Shown: positions 44,032 to 53,319 of the stretch, one piece after another
How positions within the stretch are numbered: the stretch's first letter is position 1
How the letters are laid out: each line of letters starts with the position of its first letter
Source of the DNA: Gemmatimonadota bacterium
GTDB taxonomy: Bacteria; Gemmatimonadota; Gemmatimonadetes; Longimicrobiales; Gaopeijiaceae
Direction: 5' to 3'
Length of the DNA stretch: 55,443 bases
Assembly (NCBI GenBank): GCA_022340755.1
Contig: JAJDNI010000295.1
Location: 1-55,443, forward strand
The notes under the pieces: generated by a model
Told to the model about the DNA's origin: nothing
Seen by the model: only the letters and a program-made list of their open reading frames with translations
Databases searched by the model: none
Program-made: the position numbers and the translations under genes

Positions 44032-45393
44032 CTACACCACGCCCTGGTCGAGCATGGCGTCGGCGACTTTCAGGAAGCCACCGATGTTGGCGCCGTTCAC
44101 GTAGTTGCCCGGCGTGCCGAACTCGTCGGCCACCGTCACGCACGTGTGGTGGATGCTCTTCATGATGCCATGAAGCTTCTGATCCACCTCCTCGCGGGAC
44201 CACCCGTAGCGCATGCTGTTCTGCGCCATCTCCAGGCCGGAAACAGCCACGCCGCCCGCGTTGGCCGCCTTTCCGGGCCCGTACAGGATCTTCGCCTCGA
44301 GGAAGAGCTCCACGCCGTCCGGGGTGGTGGGCATGTTCGCGCCCTCGGAAACCACGTAGACGCCGTTCTTCAGCAGGTTCTTGGCGTCGACAGCGTTGAT
44401 CTCGTTCTGCGTGGCACTCGGGAACGCGCAGTGGGCTTCGTGATCCCACAGCGGATCGTGGTCACGTCCGGCCGCCACCGGCGTGTAGACGGCGCCCTTG
44501 AATTTGTCGGCGTACTCAGAGATGCGGCCACGTCGCTCGTTCTTGAGCTCCATGATGAACGCGAGCTTCTCGCGATCGATGCCGTCCTTGTCGTAGATGT
44601 AGCCGCTGGAGTCGGAAGCGGTGACCGGCTTGCCGCCCAGGTCGAGGATCTTCTCGATGGTGTACTGGGCCACGTTACCGCTGCCGGAAACGAGGCAGAT
44701 CTTGTCCTCCAAGGTCTCGCCGCGGGTGCCGAGCATCTCCTGCGCGAAGTAGACCGCGCCGTATCCCGTGGCCTCGGGACGGATGAGGGACCCGCCCCAG
44801 TTGAGGCCCTTACCGGTGAGGACGCCGGTGAACTCGTTGCGGAGCTTCTTGTACTGCCCGAAGAGGAAGCCGATCTCACGTCCGCCCACGCCGATGTCGC
44901 CGGCGGGAACGTCGGTGTTCGCTCCGATGTGCCTGAAGAGCTCCGACATGAAGCTCTGGCAGAAGCGCATGACCTCGCCGTCGCTCTTGCCCTTCGGATC
45001 GAAGTCGCAGCCGCCCTTGCCGCCGCCCATGGGGAGCGTGGTCAGGGAGTTCTTGAACACCTGCTCAAAGGCCAGGAACTTCAGCATCCCGAGGGTTACG
45101 GACGGGTGGAAGCGCAGGCCCCCCTTGTAGGGCCCGATGGCGCTGTTCATCTCGACACGGAACCCGCGGTTCACCTGGACTTCGCCGCGGTCATTCACCC
45201 ACGGAACCCGGAACAGGATGACCCGTTCAGGTTCGATGATCCGTTCCAGGATCTTCGCGGAGCGGTATTCCGGGCGCTGGTCGAGAACCAGCTCGAGGGA
45301 CTCCGCCACTTCCTGCACGGCTTGATGGAACTCCGGCTCGGCCGGGTTCTTGGCCTTCACGGCTTCCATCAGGCTCGTCACGTAGCCAGCCAT
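44032..45393 (-). CDS. gdhA: Glutamate dehydrogenase, hexameric type
   Basis: 453 aa, the size of the hexameric NADP-type GdhA. Active-site LPMGGGKGGCDFDPKGKS with catalytic Lys126, GPYKGGLRFHPSVTLGMLKFLAFEQVFKNSLT, NTDVPAGDIGVGGREIGFLFGQYKK, and the cofactor region ICLVSGSGNVAQYTIEKI. It makes glutamate from 2-oxoglutarate and ammonia. ATG at 45393 (MAGYVTSLMEAVKAK) follows GGAAAGAAG; the open frame runs to 45435. NADP preference is inferred from the family. The 172-nt upstream gap to rsmD contains a GTGCATGCAC palindrome (45531-45540) and no strong promoter. Confidence 0.94.
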   Translation of the reverse strand: MAGYVTSLMEAVKAKNPAEPEFHQAVQEVAESLELVLDQRPEYRSAKILERIIEPERVILFRVPWVNDRGEVQVNRGFRVEMNSAIGPYKGGLRFHPSVTLGMLKFLAFEQVFKNSLTTLPMGGGKGGCDFDPKGKSDGEVMRFCQSFMSELFRHIGANTDVPAGDIGVGGREIGFLFGQYKKLRNEFTGVLTGKGLNWGGSLIRPEATGYGAVYFAQEMLGTRGETLEDKICLVSGSGNVAQYTIEKILDLGGKPVTASDSSGYIYDKDGIDREKLAFIMELKNERRGRISEYADKFKGAVYTPVAAGRDHDPLWDHEAHCAFPSATQNEINAVDAKNLLKNGVYVVSEGANMPTTPDGVELFLEAKILYGPGKAANAGGVAVSGLEMAQNSMRYGWSREEVDQKLHGIMKSIHHTCVTVADEFGTPGNYVNGANIGGFLKVADAMLDQGVV

Positions 45394-45565
45394 AGTCGCT
45401 TCTTTCCGTTGCAGTGTGGAGGGAGGGTCAGTCAACTAAAATGGTGCATTCCGGCCCAGATCGCACCCTCTGTCACGAGGCCGGGGACCCCCCCTGGAGC
45501 GGCGGCCTGCGACCGGACGCCACCGGTGCATGCACACGAGTCGTAACACATTGCCACTGTGATAC

Positions 45566-46111
45566 TTACAGACCGTACAGGGTCACGACGGTTTCCCCCA
45601 CTTCCAGGCGGCGCCCGCCTTCCGGGATGATGTGATCGACGGCGTGCTCGACGCCGAGGACGCGGGCGAAGGGTACGCCCATCCATCTGGCCACCACCAG
45701 CTCCAGCTTCGCCGATCTGTACGGGGGGTCCGCGAAGGCCAGGTCGTACGTCAACGCCGGCATCGTCTGCACGAACGGAATCGCGTCGCGTTTGAAGATG
45801 CGCGCGGTCTTCCTCCTCGCCGTGGACTTCCCGGTGCCCGGTGGACGCAGTCGAAACGCGGCGACGTTCGCCTTGAGCGCATGGAGCGCAGACGCTCCGC
45901 TCTCCACGAAGTCGACACTGGCGGACCCGCGCGAAAGCGCCTCGAGCCCCAACGCGCCGCTGCCGGCAAACAACTCCAGGACCTTGGCGCCCCGGAGGCG
46001 CGACTCCAACGCGTCCAGCCACGCGGCACGCACGGCCTCCGCGGTGGCCCGCACCCGCTGTCCCGGCGATGTCAGGCTGCGACCGGCCCATGTCCCGGCG
46101 ACGATCCTCAC
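45566..46111 (-). CDS. rsmD: 16S rRNA (guanine(966)-N2)-methyltransferase
   Basis: 181 aa, normal for RsmD. It opens MRIVAGTWAGRSL, has the target loop RATAEAVRAAWLDAL, the SAM site LELFAGSGALGLEALSRG (45-62) and the catalytic FADPPY (D128-Y131). It modifies G966 of 16S rRNA. Starts 9 nt after the end of the receiver/PEP-synthase-like gene on the same strand. Confidence 0.93.
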   Translation of the reverse strand: MRIVAGTWAGRSLTSPGQRVRATAEAVRAAWLDALESRLRGAKVLELFAGSGALGLEALSRGSASVDFVESGASALHALKANVAAFRLRPPGTGKSTARRKTARIFKRDAIPFVQTMPALTYDLAFADPPYRSAKLELVVARWMGVPFARVLGVEHAVDHIIPEGGRRLEVGETVVTLYGL

Positions 46112-46120
46112 GACACGCCC

Positions 46121-49108
46121 TCAGGAATTCGTTGCCGGGGCCCGGCCGGGCTTGAGCAGCACCCCTTTGCGCTCGGTACCGTTCATGATGGCGACGACGG
46201 GTGAGGAAAAGCGCAGGAGGCGCACCGGGCCCATGGTCGACGCTGCGGGTTGCGAGGCCAGCCAGTCCCAGTCCACCCAGCCCTCGTCCGCGACGGCGTT
46301 TACCGTGAAGTACCCGACACCCAACGACACCAGGCTCTGATAGAAGTGCGTGCCCTGGGAGGGTGTGACGCGAAAGTCGCGGAAACCGGCCTCGACGATG
46401 ATCTTGGCTCCCGAAATGTCTTCCCACTTGACGGGGATACCGAGCCATGGCTGTGTCGAGCCCCATCTGCCGACCCCGATGAGCCCGTACGAACGGCCCT
46501 CCCGCCCGAGCATTGAGTTGTATTCGGCGACCGCCGCGGCCACCTCCTGGCTCTGAGAGCGCTCGTAGCGACCTCGGTCGACCACGATCCAGTCGGTGAG
46601 ATCATCAACGCGGCCGTGGCCCAGGATGGACGGGCTCACGCAAAATATCCGCTCCTTGTCGATGTCCGCGAGGCTCACGTTGCCCTCTCCTCGGGACGGC
46701 GCCACAGGACGGAGCTGGAGAAAGCCCATCTCCGCCGTCTCCCCCGGGGAGCGGGGCAGCGTCGCCGCGAACTCGATCTCCACCGGCAAACGGGTTCCTG
46801 CCATGCCGAGCACGAGTAGCTCACGCAGGATGTCCGCAAGAGGGAACACATCGTGCTTCAAGATGGGTGCGAAGCTCACCAGGCGTACGCCACGGCGGCC
46901 GATGCCATCGTAGATGGCTCGATTCTCCGCCGAATACGTCGAGGCCACAGCAGCCAGGGCCCCGTCCTCCTCGGCGACCTTGAGCCCGCAGCGGGCCAGA
47001 GGGCCGTCCTGCGGCCATCCGCCGTCTGGAGGCGCCTGCCCGAGCTGCAAGGCCCAGAACTCGCGCTGGGAGTTCTCCAGCATATCCTCGAGCGTCGAAT
47101 GATCCAGGATGTGCCCGGGGTGGGGCGGCGCGAACCGCAGGCACGGTTCTCCCTCGGCCACCGTCTTCCCCAGCCCCAGAGCCACCGCAGCGATGCCGTC
47201 CTCGGTACGAGCCGGCGGCGACGGATAGTAGTTGTGTGAGCGCGCGGCTCCCGACAGATGCGGATAGAACAGGTTCCCATGGCGTGCGCCCACCACCCTC
47301 TGGATGATCACAGCCATGGCCTCCTCCTCCAGGCGGTACGGCGTCGCCTCGATGAACGCGTGGGCAAGCCGTCCGAAGGTCGTGGCGTACACCCGCTTGA
47401 CGGCATCCACGAGCTGAGCCAGGCGCCTATGAGGGTCGGCGTCGTCGTTGGGCAGGATCCAGGTGCCATAGATCCCCGCCAGGGGTTGCTGCGGCGAATC
47501 CTCCAGGAGTGAGGATGAGCGGACAGCGATAGGGGTGTGCATCACCGTCACCACCCGCTCCAGGGCGTCCACGACGTCAGGGGGCAGCGGCGCGTCCAGA
47601 ATGCGTCGCAGTGTCTCGTCCTCGTCCTCACTCTGGAGGGCGAACGAGCGCAAGTCGTTGTTGTCGAGGAAGGAATCGAAGACGTCCGTGCCCAGCACCA
47701 CCGCGGCGGGTACGGCGATGCGAATGCCGGGAAACCGCTCGGAGAGCCGGACCTCGTCGAGAAGCCTGGAGGCGAACGCCAGGCCTCGCCCCTTCCCCCC
47801 CAGGGATCCCCCGCCAATCTGGACGATCCCTTCCTCGCCGTCGAAGAGCTCGCTGCGGAAGGGGTTCACCGAGCCCCGGCTTCGCTCCCGTCGGTATCGG
47901 TCGAGATCGTGAACGAGAGAATCACGCAATACCTCCACACTCGGGTAGTCCTCCAGCAGGCGGGGACGGAGCTGACCCGCTAGACCGAATTCCGCACGCG
48001 CCCGAAGCCATCTGGAGAAGTCGTGTCGGCGGGCATGGTATGCCACGCTCTCGGCCGGCACGGTAGACAGCTTCTCCACCAGGGCCTTCAGGTCCGGAGC
48101 CCGATCGACCTCGTTTCCCGCGTCATCGCGGAACACGAAGTCTCCGAAGAAGAGATGCTCGGAGAGATACCGCTGGAGCTGGTGCAGGAAGTCCGGCGAG
48201 CCCTTGAGCAGGAATCCGACGCCCATCTCCTCCGCCACGGCGCGGTTCCTTTCGTGCGAAGACTGCAGCGAGATGGGGATCTCGGGCTGCAGCTCCCGGA
48301 TCGCCGCGACCAGCGCCCGGCCGGCCTCGGGGTCGGCCTTGCCGCCCCGTGGAAACTGCATGTCCGAGAACACACCCATGATGGCCGTGCGGTAGCGCCG
48401 GAAATCGCGCAGCGCACTCTCGTACGTCGTGGCCAGCAAGATCTTCGGTCGGGCCCGGCCGCGCATGATGCGCTGGAGCTGGTTGCCGGCTTCGGCCTGG
48501 ACCGCCTCCGACAGGTGCTGGACCTCCGAGTAGATGACCGGCAGGAAGGACGAGTAGAAGCGGACGTTGTCTTCCACTACCAGGAACACCGGCACGCCGA
48601 TGCGCGTGTCACGCTCCACGTTCAGGCGATCCTCCACCGTTTGCACGATGGCCATCAGGATGCCTGCCTCCCCGCGGTAGAGGAACGTCCCCAGGATGCC
48701 CGTGTCGTCCAGGCGATTCTCCACCGCGCGCAGATCCTCCCGGTCGTACGCGAGGATCGTGACGGGAACGTGGATGTCCTCCTCGGCCATGGAGGCGGCG
48801 AGCTCCACCGCGTCCATGTCACCGAGATCCGGGCTGGTGATGACCAGATCGACACGCCGGTAGCCACCCTGGAGGAGATTGATGGCTTCCCGACCCGAGG
48901 AGACGCGCGTCAGGTCCGGAGGCTCCCGCCAGCTCGTCTCCAGGAACTTGCCGAGCACCCGCTCGTGCAGGTGCCCGTCTTCGGCGAGGATGAACGACTC
49001 GTAGAGCGAAGACACCAGCAGGACGTGGCGGACCTGCCGACTCATGAGGTCCCGGTAGCCGCCGGCACGGGTGCCGTACCGCTCTGAGAAATCGAAGAAG
49101 CTCTTCAC
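46121..49108 (-). CDS. Two receiver-like domains fused to a PEP-synthase ATP-binding domain
   Basis: 995 aa. Receiver 1 (about 25-160) is degenerate: the phosphoacceptor position reads TSPD. Receiver 2 (about 170-315) keeps the active residues: acidic pair E179/D180, phosphoacceptor D249 in GVFSDMQFP and K302. A linker leads to a PEP/pyruvate-binding ATP-grasp part (about 425-990) with IGGGSLGGKGRGLAFASRLL and TPIAVRSSSLLEDSPQQPLAGIYGTW, and a conserved tail (YGLIGVGRWGSTQPWLGIPVKW, GTHFYQSLVSLGVGYF). The phosphohistidine swivel domain and PEP barrel of PEP synthase and PPDK are absent. It should bind ATP, perhaps phosphorylating a separate partner under control of receiver 2. No kinase gene is adjacent. 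Annotated homologues are called PEP/pyruvate-binding domain proteins; function unknown. Confidence 0.85.
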   Translation of the reverse strand: MKSFFDFSERYGTRAGGYRDLMSRQVRHVLLVSSLYESFILAEDGHLHERVLGKFLETSWREPPDLTRVSSGREAINLLQGGYRRVDLVITSPDLGDMDAVELAASMAEEDIHVPVTILAYDREDLRAVENRLDDTGILGTFLYRGEAGILMAIVQTVEDRLNVERDTRIGVPVFLVVEDNVRFYSSFLPVIYSEVQHLSEAVQAEAGNQLQRIMRGRARPKILLATTYESALRDFRRYRTAIMGVFSDMQFPRGGKADPEAGRALVAAIRELQPEIPISLQSSHERNRAVAEEMGVGFLLKGSPDFLHQLQRYLSEHLFFGDFVFRDDAGNEVDRAPDLKALVEKLSTVPAESVAYHARRHDFSRWLRARAEFGLAGQLRPRLLEDYPSVEVLRDSLVHDLDRYRRERSRGSVNPFRSELFDGEEGIVQIGGGSLGGKGRGLAFASRLLDEVRLSERFPGIRIAVPAAVVLGTDVFDSFLDNNDLRSFALQSEDEDETLRRILDAPLPPDVVDALERVVTVMHTPIAVRSSSLLEDSPQQPLAGIYGTWILPNDDADPHRRLAQLVDAVKRVYATTFGRLAHAFIEATPYRLEEEAMAVIIQRVVGARHGNLFYPHLSGAARSHNYYPSPPARTEDGIAAVALGLGKTVAEGEPCLRFAPPHPGHILDHSTLEDMLENSQREFWALQLGQAPPDGGWPQDGPLARCGLKVAEEDGALAAVASTYSAENRAIYDGIGRRGVRLVSFAPILKHDVFPLADILRELLVLGMAGTRLPVEIEFAATLPRSPGETAEMGFLQLRPVAPSRGEGNVSLADIDKERIFCVSPSILGHGRVDDLTDWIVVDRGRYERSQSQEVAAAVAEYNSMLGREGRSYGLIGVGRWGSTQPWLGIPVKWEDISGAKIIVEAGFRDFRVTPSQGTHFYQSLVSLGVGYFTVNAVADEGWVDWDWLASQPAASTMGPVRLLRFSSPVVAIMNGTERKGVLLKPGRAPATNS

Positions 49109-49205
49109 GTGCGTTCCTGGCTACGGATCGGGATGGCCAGCGTCGAAGAAGATACTGTCACCGGCCCGTGATCGCCGATCCGAAGCCTTCTCCGGCTGCT
49201 GGCCG

Positions 49206-52200
49206 CTACCCCTGACGCCGCTTGAGCACGAAGTAGAGCGTGGGCGTCGCCAGGAGGGACAGGAGCACCGAGATCGCCAGAGCGCCGATGACCGCGATGG
49301 CCAGTGGCCTCAACATGTCGGCCCCCGAGCCCACTCCCCACGCGAGCGGCAACATGCCGAGGGCGGCGGCCAGGGAGGTCATCAGAACCGGGCGGAGGCG
49401 CCGACGCCCCGAGCGCACCACCGCTTCCTCGAGGCTCATCCCGTCGGCCCGGAGATGCTTCACGAAGTCCAGCACCAGGATCCCGTTCTTGGCCACGATG
49501 CCTATCCCGATGATCGCGCCCAGGAACGACACCACGTTGAAGGACGTGCCCGTGAGCCAGAGCGCCAGCACCGTCCCGAACAGCGCGAGCACGGCGCCGA
49601 ACACGATGGACACCGGCTCGTAGAACGAGCCGAACTCCAACATGAGGACGGTGAACACGAGCGTGATCGCCATGAGCAGCACGAAGACGAGATTCAGGAA
49701 GGACTGTCGTTGCTGCTGATAGAGACCGCCGTACTCCACGGCTCTCGGGGGCAGAGACGGATCCGCGCTCAGCACGCTCCGGACCTCCCTCATGGCGCTC
49801 CCCAGGTCCCTTCCCTCCAGGCGGGCGGTGACGGCGATGTCCTGTCGGCCGTCCTCCCGGCGCAGCTCAAGCTGCCCGGGCTCCTGCACCACGTCGACCA
49901 CCTGCGACAGCTTGATCAGCGTGCCGCCGGGTGTGCGGATGGGCAGGTCCTCCACGTCCCTCATCTTGAACAAGCGGGTGGAATCCACCTTGACCCGGAC
50001 GTCCACGACCCGGTCGCCCTCCAGCACCGACGACGCAGTCTGACCCAACATGGCCGTGTTCACGGCGTTGGCGACGTCATCTGCGTTGAGCCCGAAGCGG
50101 CGCGCGTCGGCGGGTCGCACGTGTAGGCTGATGGTAGGGCCGGTGTACGTCAGCCCGTCGAACACGTCCACCACGCCGGGGATCTGCTCGAGCTTGGATG
50201 CCACCTCGGGGCCGTGCTGCTCCAGCCATGCCTGGTTCGTGGAGTACAGCTTCACTTCGATGGGGCTCGGCGCCCACATGAGGTCACCGATGAGGTCAGA
50301 CAGGATCCCCGGGAACTCCCAGTTCACGCCGGGGATCTCCGTGTTGAGGCGTCGTCTGAGCTCCGCGATCACCTCATCGGTGGAGCGACTCCGATTGGAG
50401 CGCAGCTTGACCAGGAAGTCGCCGGTGTTCGGCTCGGCGATGGCGAGGGCCAGCCGCGCGCCCGTCCTGCGCGAGTAGCTCTCCACCTCGGGCACGGTGT
50501 GGAGGATGGACTCCGCCAGGAGGAGTTGTCGGTTCGTCTCCGCCAGGCTCGTCCCCGGAGGGGTGAAGTAGTCGATGACGAAGCCCCCCTCGTCCATGGG
50601 GGGCAGGAATTCGCTGTCGAGCTGCCGGTACACCCCGATCCCCAGGACGAGCACGACTCCGCAGGCGCCCAGCGTCAGCCATGGCCGGTGGAGCGCGGGA
50701 CGCAAAGCCCGCTCGTAGATCTCGACCACGCGGCTCAACACGGGACCGCCCTGAGAATGCACCGGAGCCGTGTCGCGCCCCTCGCCCCGGCTCACGAACC
50801 ACCCCGCGAGCGACGGGGTGAGCGTGGCCGCAAGGGCCAGAGACGTGAGGAGCGATACCACCATCGTCATCGCCAGGGCCCGGAAGAATACTCCCGTGAT
50901 GCCGTCGAGGAAGGCCAGGGGCAGGAAGACGACCACGGGCGTGAGGGTGGATCCCACCAGTGGCTTGAAGATCTCGCCGATTCCCGCCTCCACCGCGTCG
51001 GCACGGGTGCGCCCCTCCATGAGGCGAGTGTGGATGGCCTCAACCACGACGATGGCGTCGTCGATCACCAGGCCAACGGCCGCGGCGATCCCCCCCAGGG
51101 TCATGAGGTTGAACGTGAGACCCGTGAGACGCATGGACACGAGCGTAATCAGGATCGTCACGGGGATGACCGCGGTGGCCACCAGCGTGGTGCCCCAACT
51201 CTGGAGGAAGAAGAAGAGGATCACCACGGACAGGACCAGCCCGAAGAGGATGGCCTCCCACACGCTGTGCACCGACGAGCGCACGATCTCCGACTGATCG
51301 TAGAAGAAGGCCAGCTTCATGTCCGGGGGTAGCTCCGCCCGGAGCTGCTGAATCTGCGTGCGCAGCGCGTCCGCGATGGCGAGCGTGCTGCCGTCGGGTT
51401 GACTGCGGATGTTCAGGAGGACGGCCTGGTGGCCATCGGCGGTGACGATGTTGAAGACGGGCTCCGGCCCCCGTTGGACCTTTGCGAAATCCTTGATGCG
51501 TACCGGCTGGCTGTCCGGCGCCTTCACCACGAAGTTCTCGATGTCCTGGATGCCATGGACCCGCCCGTCCACGACCGTCAGGTACAGGGTGTGGTTCTCC
51601 TCGTGCATCCCCGCCGGCGCGACGAGGTTGTTGTCGTCCAGCGCGTCGGTGACGTCGGCGAGGCTCAGGTGGGCGTTCTGGAGCAGCAGCGGATCCACCA
51701 CCACCTGGTACTCCGGAGCCTTGCCGCCCACGAGATCGACGCGGGCCACGCCCGGGATCTGGAGAAAGCGCGGCTTGAGCTCGTAGCGGGCCTCCTCCCA
51801 GAGCTTGGTGATGTCGCGCGTATCACTGGTGAGGCTCACCCCCACGATGGGGAAGGCGGCGAAGGTCAGGCGATAGACCGTCGTCACCGCCGTGGCCGGC
51901 AGGGTGCTCCTGATCTGGCCCAGTCGACTCAGCACGTAGAGCTCGGACCGGACCATGTCCACCTTCCAGGTGAAGAAGACGTTGATCTCGGCGGAGCCCC
52001 GTCCGGTGGCCGACTTCACCGTGACGGTCCCGGGGATGTCCTTCATCGCCTCTTCGATGGGGCGGGTGATGCGCGCCATCATCTCGTCCCCGGGCATGAC
52101 CCCGTTGTCCACGAGGATCACCACCCGCGGGAAGTCCGTCTGCGGAAAGACCGACGACGAGATGCTCGTGGCCGCGTAGACGCCCGCCAGGCACAAGGCG

Positions 52201-52253
52201 ACGCTGATGAAGACGATGGACATCGCCTGGCGGTTGGCGAAGCGTCCGATCAT
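49206..52253 (-). CDS. RND efflux transporter, HAE1/AcrB-type permease
   Basis: 1015 aa, standard RND pump with 12 membrane helices and two large periplasmic loops. The opening AMSIVFISVALCLAGVYAATSISSSVFPQTDFPRVVI is typical; the proton-relay Asp pair is kept in AVGLVIDDAIVVVEAIHTRL, and the second repeat has FLGAIIGIGIVAKNGILVLDFV. This Asp-Asp form is of the multidrug (HAE1) class, not the heavy-metal CusA class. Substrate not known. The adaptor stop lies 1 nt upstream of its start. Confidence 0.94.
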   Translation of the reverse strand: MIGRFANRQAMSIVFISVALCLAGVYAATSISSSVFPQTDFPRVVILVDNGVMPGDEMMARITRPIEEAMKDIPGTVTVKSATGRGSAEINVFFTWKVDMVRSELYVLSRLGQIRSTLPATAVTTVYRLTFAAFPIVGVSLTSDTRDITKLWEEARYELKPRFLQIPGVARVDLVGGKAPEYQVVVDPLLLQNAHLSLADVTDALDDNNLVAPAGMHEENHTLYLTVVDGRVHGIQDIENFVVKAPDSQPVRIKDFAKVQRGPEPVFNIVTADGHQAVLLNIRSQPDGSTLAIADALRTQIQQLRAELPPDMKLAFFYDQSEIVRSSVHSVWEAILFGLVLSVVILFFFLQSWGTTLVATAVIPVTILITLVSMRLTGLTFNLMTLGGIAAAVGLVIDDAIVVVEAIHTRLMEGRTRADAVEAGIGEIFKPLVGSTLTPVVVFLPLAFLDGITGVFFRALAMTMVVSLLTSLALAATLTPSLAGWFVSRGEGRDTAPVHSQGGPVLSRVVEIYERALRPALHRPWLTLGACGVVLVLGIGVYRQLDSEFLPPMDEGGFVIDYFTPPGTSLAETNRQLLLAESILHTVPEVESYSRRTGARLALAIAEPNTGDFLVKLRSNRSRSTDEVIAELRRRLNTEIPGVNWEFPGILSDLIGDLMWAPSPIEVKLYSTNQAWLEQHGPEVASKLEQIPGVVDVFDGLTYTGPTISLHVRPADARRFGLNADDVANAVNTAMLGQTASSVLEGDRVVDVRVKVDSTRLFKMRDVEDLPIRTPGGTLIKLSQVVDVVQEPGQLELRREDGRQDIAVTARLEGRDLGSAMREVRSVLSADPSLPPRAVEYGGLYQQQRQSFLNLVFVLLMAITLVFTVLMLEFGSFYEPVSIVFGAVLALFGTVLALWLTGTSFNVVSFLGAIIGIGIVAKNGILVLDFVKHLRADGMSLEEAVVRSGRRRLRPVLMTSLAAALGMLPLAWGVGSGADMLRPLAIAVIGALAISVLLSLLATPTLYFVLKRRQG

Positions 52254-52254
52254 G

Positions 52255-53319
52255 TCAGCCGCCCACCACCCGAACGTTGGTATCGTTGGGGAGGCCGTAC
52301 GCCTCCTGCGTCACCACGCGCATGCCTTCCGTGACCCCTTCACCGGACACCTCCGCGAGCCCCCGGTCACGCAGTCCCACCGTCACGGGATGGTGCACCG
52401 CCTTGTCTCCTTCCACCACCACGATCCACGTTCCCTCGCCCGGGCGGGTGATCACGCTCTCCTCGGGCACGACCAGCACGTTCGCGTGCTCCCCCGCGAC
52501 GATGTGGACCTCCGTGAACTGCCCCGGCCTGAAGCCCGACCCCTGGGGCACCGACACCTGGACCCTGTAGGTGCCGTCCGCGGGGTCGATGTCCTTGCCG
52601 ACGATGCGCACGGTGCCCTCCGGAACCGAATCGCCCACGCCCAGGAGCACGCGCTGGCCCACGGCGACGCCACCGATCTCCCGGGCGGCGACTCCGGTGG
52701 TCACCACCAGACGATTCAAGTCCACCACCTCCGCCAGCTGCGTGGCCGCATCGACGTGCTGGCCCACCTTTGCGTCCATGCGGAGCACCGTCCCGGACAG
52801 TGGGGCGGTGATGTTCACATAGGCGAGGCCGGTCTCCGCGTCGGCGAGGTCGGCGCGCGCGGCATCCCGGGCCGCCTTGGCCTCCAGGTACGCCTTCTGT
52901 GAGGTGCCGTTGGACTTCACCAGCACCTCCTGACGCTGGAACGCCTGCTCGGCCACGTCGGCCGCGGAGCGAGCCCTCTCCAGCTCCGCCTGGGCCATCC
53001 GGCTGTCGAGGCGGACCAGCACCGTGCCTTCCCGGACCCGCGTGCCCTCCACCGCGTCCACCTCGGACACCACGCCGTCCACGAACGGCGTGATGACGGC
53101 GCCTCCGGCCGGCTTCCCGTTCAGCGCCGGCGATGGCTGCACCGTGCCGTACGCGGTGACGGTGTGCCGGAGCGTCGCGCGTCGGATGGAATCGACGTGC
53201 ACCGCCACGGTCGGCGTCACCTCTTGCTCCTCGCCTCCTCCACGGCGCATCCAGACGATGATGAGGAACGCCACCACGACGATGGCAAACAGGATAAGGA
53301 GCTGCCGTCGACGGATCAT
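52255..53319 (-). CDS. RND efflux periplasmic adaptor (membrane fusion protein)
   Basis: 354 aa. N-terminal anchor helix (RRQLLILFAIVVVAFLIIVW, about 4-23), barrel-sandwich and lipoyl-like hairpin (FVDGVVSEVDAVEGTRVREGTVLVRLD; NITAPLSGTVLRMDAKVGQHVD), coiled-coil helices (AQAELERARSAADVAEQAFQ) and beta-barrel (GFRPGQFTEVHIVAG). It links pump to outer-membrane factor. ATG at 53319 follows GGAGGTGCTCG. Overlaps the tolC-like gene by 4 nt, so all three are one operon. Confidence 0.93.
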   Translation of the reverse strand: MIRRRQLLILFAIVVVAFLIIVWMRRGGGEEQEVTPTVAVHVDSIRRATLRHTVTAYGTVQPSPALNGKPAGGAVITPFVDGVVSEVDAVEGTRVREGTVLVRLDSRMAQAELERARSAADVAEQAFQRQEVLVKSNGTSQKAYLEAKAARDAARADLADAETGLAYVNITAPLSGTVLRMDAKVGQHVDAATQLAEVVDLNRLVVTTGVAAREIGGVAVGQRVLLGVGDSVPEGTVRIVGKDIDPADGTYRVQVSVPQGSGFRPGQFTEVHIVAGEHANVLVVPEESVITRPGEGTWIVVVEGDKAVHHPVTVGLRDRGLAEVSGEGVTEGMRVVTQEAYGLPNDTNVRVVGG

